DNA of 7,097 nucleotides from Cyanobacteriota bacterium (GTDB lineage Bacteria > Cyanobacteriota > Cyanobacteriia > Leptolyngbyales > Leptolyngbyaceae): contig JAIXVO010000819.1 in the NCBI GenBank assembly GCA_027482985.1, positions 1 to 7,097 of the forward strand. The letters are read 5' to 3'. The notes under the pieces were generated by a model, which made no database searches, was not told the origin of the DNA, and saw only the letters and a list, made by a program, of their open reading frames with translations. Below are positions 5,290 through 7,097 of the stretch, piece after piece (the stretch's first letter is position 1; each line of letters opens with the position of its first letter). Position numbers and translations under genes: made by a program.

Positions 5290-6446
5290 TCAGTCACTCA
5301 ACTCGCATGGATGCCGTCCAATCCCCCGTGATTCCCATGGTGGGAGAACTGATTCGGCAGCATCCCGGCACCATTTCCCTCGGTCAAGGCGTGGTGTTCT
5401 ATCCACCGCCAGCAGCGGCGATCGCCCAAATTTCTGAGTTTCTGGCCCAGCCCCACAATCACAAGTATCAATCCCTGCAAGGCATTCCAGCGTTGCTAGA
5501 CGCGATCGCCGCCAAACTACAAACGGATAACCAGATCAATTTACTGGGGCGGGAAATTGTCGTCACGGCAGGCAGCAATATGGGCTTCCTGAATGCGATA
5601 TTGGCGATCACGCATCCCGGTGATGAAGTGATTTTGCAGGTGCCGTACTACTTCAATCACGAAATGGCGATCGCGATCGCGGGGTGTCGGGCGGTGCTCG
5701 TCCCCACAGATGAAAACTATCAGTTGCAACTGGATGCCATGCGGGAGGCGATGAGCGATCGCACACGGGCGATCGTCACCATTTCCCCCAACAACCCCAC
5801 GGGCGCGGTTTACCCGGCGGCAGTGCTGCGGGAAGTGAACGAACTCTGTCGCGATCGGGGCATTTATCACATTCATGATGAGGCTTACGAGTACTTCACC
5901 TACGACGGCGCGACCCATTTTTCCCCCGGCAGCATCGACCCTGGAGCCGACCACACCATTTCCCTTTTCAGTCTCTCCAAGGCCTACGGCTTTGCCAGTT
6001 GGCGCATCGGCTACATGGTGATTCCCCAGCACCTCATGCTGCCGATCATGAAAATTCAGGATACGAATGTCATTTGTCCTGCGGTGATTTCGCAATATGC
6101 CGCCCTGGGTGCGTTACAAACGGGTAGAAGCTATTGCCAGTCACATTTGGGGGCGATCGCGGCAGTCCGCCAGCAAATGCTCTCCCACCTCAGTCAAATC
6201 AGCCACCTCTGCACCATTCCCCCCGCCACCGGAGCCTTCTACTTCCTGCTCAAACTGCATTCCGATCTTGACCCTATGCGCCTGATCGAGCGCTTAGTGC
6301 AAGAACACCACGTCGCTGCCCTCCCCGGCACCACTTTCGGCATCCCCGGCTGCTATCTCCGGGTCGCCTACGCTGCCCTCCCGCAAGACACTGCCCTGGA
6401 AGGGATCCAACGCTTCGTCACAGGCTTAAAAGCCATTCTGGAGTAG
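5286..6446 (+). CDS. Pyridoxal-phosphate aminotransferase, class I/II (386 aa)
   Basis: This is a fold-type I aminotransferase that moves an amino group between an amino acid and a 2-oxo acid in the cytoplasm. Key residues are all visible: the SLGQG segment near the N-terminus, AGSN for cofactor phosphate binding, NNPTG (169-173) with Asn170, DEAY (198-201) with Asp198 and Tyr201, the Schiff-base Lys232 in SLSKAYG, Arg240 in SWRIGY, and substrate-carboxylate Arg359 in YLRVAYAALP. These match Asn194, Asp222, Tyr225, Lys258, Arg266 and Arg386 of classical aspartate aminotransferase. Length is normal. Substrate specificity (aspartate, aromatic or other) cannot be read from the sequence. The start at 5286 is fixed by the ATGA overlap with nrtS; ATG 5307 is an alternative. 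Its last 29 bases overlap the convergent toxin gene. Confidence 0.92.
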   Translation: MISHSTRMDAVQSPVIPMVGELIRQHPGTISLGQGVVFYPPPAAAIAQISEFLAQPHNHKYQSLQGIPALLDAIAAKLQTDNQINLLGREIVVTAGSNMGFLNAILAITHPGDEVILQVPYYFNHEMAIAIAGCRAVLVPTDENYQLQLDAMREAMSDRTRAIVTISPNNPTGAVYPAAVLREVNELCRDRGIYHIHDEAYEYFTYDGATHFSPGSIDPGADHTISLFSLSKAYGFASWRIGYMVIPQHLMLPIMKIQDTNVICPAVISQYAALGALQTGRSYCQSHLGAIAAVRQQMLSHLSQISHLCTIPPATGAFYFLLKLHSDLDPMRLIERLVQEHHVAALPGTTFGIPGCYLRVAYAALPQDTALEGIQRFVTGLKAILE

Positions 6447-6723
6447 GGCGATCGGGGCAAGGAAAATATCGGTAAATTTCTTTCCGATGTAATACTCTTA
6501 CAAAGGTAACGATGTCGCCATTCGCAGTTATTCCAATTCTGTGATCGCCGATCCTGATTCGGTAACAATCCTCCTCAGATTCAAGCTTTTTCAAGTTGTT
6601 TAAGTCACTCAAGTCAGCTGCAATTTCTACGGCCTCAATCACCTGCTGAACTTTGGCTAACACCTCAGCGTCCCCCAGCTTCCGGAGATCCTTCTCAAAA
6701 CTCTTCCGAAATTCAACATTCAT
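6418..6723 (-). CDS. RelE/ParE-family toxin of a type II toxin-antitoxin system (101 aa)
   Basis: The fold is typical of small RelE/ParE toxins: an N-terminal strand and helix (VEFRKSFEKDLRKL, 3-16), a second helix (18-36), then YRIRIGDHRIGI (54-65) and VTFVRVLHRKEIYRYFP (72-88). RelE-type members cleave mRNA on the ribosome; the conserved arginines 55, 57 and 62 and the HRKEIY segment fit that, though the target is not proven. Related cyanobacterial toxins usually end at or near YRYFP. Here the frame continues for 13 residues (CPDRPTPEWLLSL) into the tail of the convergent aminotransferase gene. The ATG (6723-6721) overlaps the antitoxin stop as ATGA, so translation is probably coupled and normally yields antitoxin first. 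The extension might be harmless or might affect activity. Confidence 0.88.
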   Translation of the reverse strand: MNVEFRKSFEKDLRKLGDAEVLAKVQQVIEAVEIAADLSDLNNLKKLESEEDCYRIRIGDHRIGITANGDIVTFVRVLHRKEIYRYFPCPDRPTPEWLLSL

Positions 6724-6944
6724 GGTTGGTTTTGAGGTGGACCAGTTTGAAGCATCTCAAAGATGGTGCTTCGGCTCACAGGTTCAGTCTCTACCCCTTC
6801 CTTGATTGCTTCCGCCAGCGCAACATCTTCCAAACCCTCCAGCACTACTTCGGCAAACAATTCTCGCTGCTCTTGGAGGACTTCGGTGAGGGCAACTTTC
6901 AACAAATCCTTCAATTTACTTTCAGTCAACGTGAGTTCAGTCAT
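6720..6944 (-). CDS. Antitoxin partner of the RelE/ParE toxin (74 aa)
   Basis: This small acidic protein precedes the toxin and overlaps it by ATGA (6723-6720), the standard order for type II modules. The N-terminal two thirds form a leucine-rich helix (LTESKLKDLLKVALTEVLQ, then ELFAEVVLEGLEDVALAEAI). The C-terminal part EGVETEPVSRSTIFEMLQTG is likely the segment that wraps and neutralises the toxin. No clear ribbon-helix-helix or AbrB motif is visible, so DNA binding and autoregulation are probable by family but not shown. The start is ATG 6944; no strong Shine-Dalgarno is seen. The assignment rests mainly on size, charge and position next to the toxin. Confidence 0.8.
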   Translation of the reverse strand: MTELTLTESKLKDLLKVALTEVLQEQRELFAEVVLEGLEDVALAEAIKEGVETEPVSRSTIFEMLQTGPPQNQP

Positions 6945-7030
6945 TGGTCAACCAAGTGAGCGATCGCGGATGGTTTCTCAATTTTAAGCAGGCGTTGCTG
7001 AATTCCGGGATGAAGCCACCCGATCCGCCC

Positions 7031-7097
7031 TCACCCTAACCCTCTCCCAAAAGGAGAGGGAACAAGAGTTTTAGCTCCCTTCTCCCTGTGGAGAAGG
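7031..7097. repeat. Dispersed-repeat-like element with two perfect hairpins (runs off the right edge)
   Basis: The phrase TCACCCTAACCCTCTCCC starts a stretch with two perfect 8-bp hairpins. The first is CCCTCTCC (7040-7047) with GGAGAGGG (7053-7060); the second is CCTTCTCC (7078-7085) with GGAGAAGG (7090-7097), loop CTGT. This pattern is familiar as a widely dispersed intergenic repeat in many cyanobacterial and other bacterial genomes (recalled, not searched). It sits upstream of the antitoxin start. It could also fold in RNA or end transcription, but there is no T-run after the first stem. Confidence 0.7.

Noticed and set aside
6726..6987. Plus-strand frames opposite the antitoxin
   Set aside because: The minus strand gives the expected antitoxin-toxin order with an ATGA overlap; the plus frames have no motif or ribosome binding site.

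Overview
The window comes from a cyanobacterium. The octamer GCGATCGC (the HIP1 palindrome, for example at 389-396, 907-914, 1404-1411 and 1944-1951) recurs throughout genes and spacers, and the recognisable genes (acs, an NrtS-like protein, a RelE-type toxin pair) resemble cyanobacterial families. Base composition and gene mix suggest a filamentous or Leptolyngbya-like lineage, but the sequence does not fix the genus.

Layout. Positions 1-481 are mostly non-coding. The left edge may hold the start of a minus-strand gene, with a cluster of three related 13-mers just upstream of it. Positions 482-1951 hold three tandem copies of a cassette of about 500 bp. Each copy has a TATAAT promoter element, a conserved leader of about 90 nt with a small hairpin, and a short gene for an almost pure coiled-coil protein (85, 78 and 92 residues). 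The third copy ends at a HIP1 site and abuts an open minus-strand frame (1952-2193) that may be a broken gene. Positions 2270-4237 encode full-length AMP-forming acetyl-CoA synthetase (acs). It converges on a minus-strand DUF6544-like gene (4288-5034). Nine bases from that start codon, and divergent to it, begins an operon of a small two-helix NrtS-like nitrate/nitrite transport protein and a fold-type I aminotransferase, joined by an ATGA stop/start overlap. The aminotransferase tail overlaps the tail of a convergent RelE/ParE toxin gene (6418-6723), whose antitoxin gene (6720-6944) lies upstream with another ATGA overlap. The right edge is a dispersed-repeat-like stretch with two perfect 8-bp hairpins.

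How the parts fit. acs makes acetyl-CoA from acetate. The nrtS-aminotransferase pair suggests a small nitrogen-acquisition and amino-transfer unit (inference from coupling). The toxin-antitoxin pair is a separate accessory module. The most unusual part is the coiled-coil cassette array: the three proteins share the same N- and C-terminal ends and differ by insertions or deletions of exactly one heptad, so the coiled-coil register is kept in all. Their function is unknown to me.
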